Shown here piece by piece: positions 63,813 to 64,000 of a stretch of DNA of 64,000 bases (position 1 is its first letter; each line of letters starts with the position of its first letter). The notes below the pieces were generated by a model. It was given only the letters and a program-made list of their open reading frames with translations. It searched no databases and was not told the DNA's origin. The position numbers were made by a program, and so were the translations under genes. The stretch spans positions 1,922,001 through 1,986,000 of the forward strand of contig NZ_PEBF01000001.1 of NCBI RefSeq assembly GCF_002742625.1. Direction: 5' to 3'. This stretch comes from Caulobacter sp. FWC2 (GTDB lineage: Bacteria > Pseudomonadota > Alphaproteobacteria > Caulobacterales > Caulobacteraceae).

Positions 63813-64000
63813 GCAAGCCCGCCGCCCGTTTCCTGTCCCTAGACGTCTTCCGAGGGCTGACCGTCTTCTTGATGATCGTCGTCAATACGGCGGGGCCGGG
63901 CGCGAAGGCCTACACCCAGCTGGTCCACGCGCCGTGGTTCGGGTTCACAGCGGCCGATGCGGTGTTTCCGTCGTTCCTGTTCGCGGTCGGCTGTTCGATG
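63809..64000 (+). CDS. HGSNAT-like membrane acetyltransferase / NagX family (partial)
   Basis: Only the first 64 residues are in the window. They read RFLSLDVFRGLTVFLMIVVN, then LVHAPWFGFTAADAVFPSFL and FAVGCSM, which is the N-terminus of the COG4299 family: bacterial NagX and the human lysosomal heparan-alpha-glucosaminide N-acetyltransferase. The histidine in VHAPWFG (H40) aligns with the HASWNG block of the human enzyme that bears its proposed active-site His. Bacterial NagX is often found in GlcNAc loci and has been annotated as a possible transporter or acyltransferase. The start overlaps the GH89 stop (ATGA, 63809-63812). Confidence 0.85.
   Translation, partial: MSKPAARFLSLDVFRGLTVFLMIVVNTAGPGAKAYTQLVHAPWFGFTAADAVFPSFLFAVGCSM

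Overview
The window is GC-rich, densely coded bacterial chromosome. Its content points to an alphaproteobacterium of the Caulobacter type: three TonB-dependent receptors, TamA/TamB, HspQ, an arginine succinyltransferase cluster, and a GlcNAc locus combining a PTS, a TonB receptor and a GntR/UTRA regulator. The genus assignment is inferred from gene content and composition; I see no rRNA, tRNA, prophage, insertion sequence, CRISPR array or plasmid functions. About 42 protein genes are supported, two of them cut by the window ends and one broken by a frameshift.

Layout. 1-1.9 kb (minus): an alpha-E protein and a circularly permuted ATP-grasp enzyme. 2.1-8.1 kb: tamA-tamB, outer-membrane assembly. 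8.2-13.7 kb: a tightly overlapping arginine catabolism operon (M20 hydrolase, astA, astD, astB, GNAT). 13.7-15.9 kb: a membrane-anchored LytTR regulator divergent from an integral membrane acyltransferase, with three spaced direct repeats between them. 15.8-17.1 kb (minus): phenylalanine hydroxylase and hspQ. 17.3-20.1 kb: ppx/gppA-rlmE-K+ channel, each overlapping the next. 20.3-21.2 kb: a small secreted Cys/Lys repeat protein and a VapBC pair. 21.2-26 kb: guaB, a MAPEG protein, an RsmB-like RNA methyltransferase and guaA. 26-26.6 kb: an AT-rich, palindrome-rich gap. 26.65-28.6 kb: a soluble chemoreceptor with tandem HAMP-like repeats. 28.7-33.5 kb: a double-TetR fusion regulator divergent from a frameshifted TonB receptor and an exported tyrosine phosphatase. 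33.5-39.1 kb: an EmrAB-OMF efflux operon with a TetR gene at each end. 39.2-40.8 kb: a Na+/H+ antiporter.

40.9-48.4 kb looks like a purine nucleotide/nucleoside scavenging locus: an exported class II cyclic-nucleotide phosphodiesterase, a purine nucleoside permease (NUP) family protein, an Oar-like TonB receptor and an exported adenosine deaminase.

48.4-64 kb is the GlcNAc locus. On the minus strand nagR stands upstream of a glucosamine-6-P deaminase of the SIS type, nagA and a GH92 alpha-mannosidase. Divergent on the plus strand are a fused EIIA-HPr-EI, an EIICB with two EIIB domains, a TonB receptor, a GH89 alpha-N-acetylglucosaminidase and, cut by the window end, a membrane protein resembling heparan-alpha-glucosaminide N-acetyltransferase (HGSNAT/NagX). 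The likely flow is outer-membrane uptake of glycans, periplasmic trimming by GH92 and GH89, phosphorylating import of GlcNAc, deacetylation, then deamination to fructose-6-P. The overlapping GH89 and HGSNAT-like genes parallel two consecutive steps of lysosomal heparan sulfate breakdown and are the most interesting pairing in the window.
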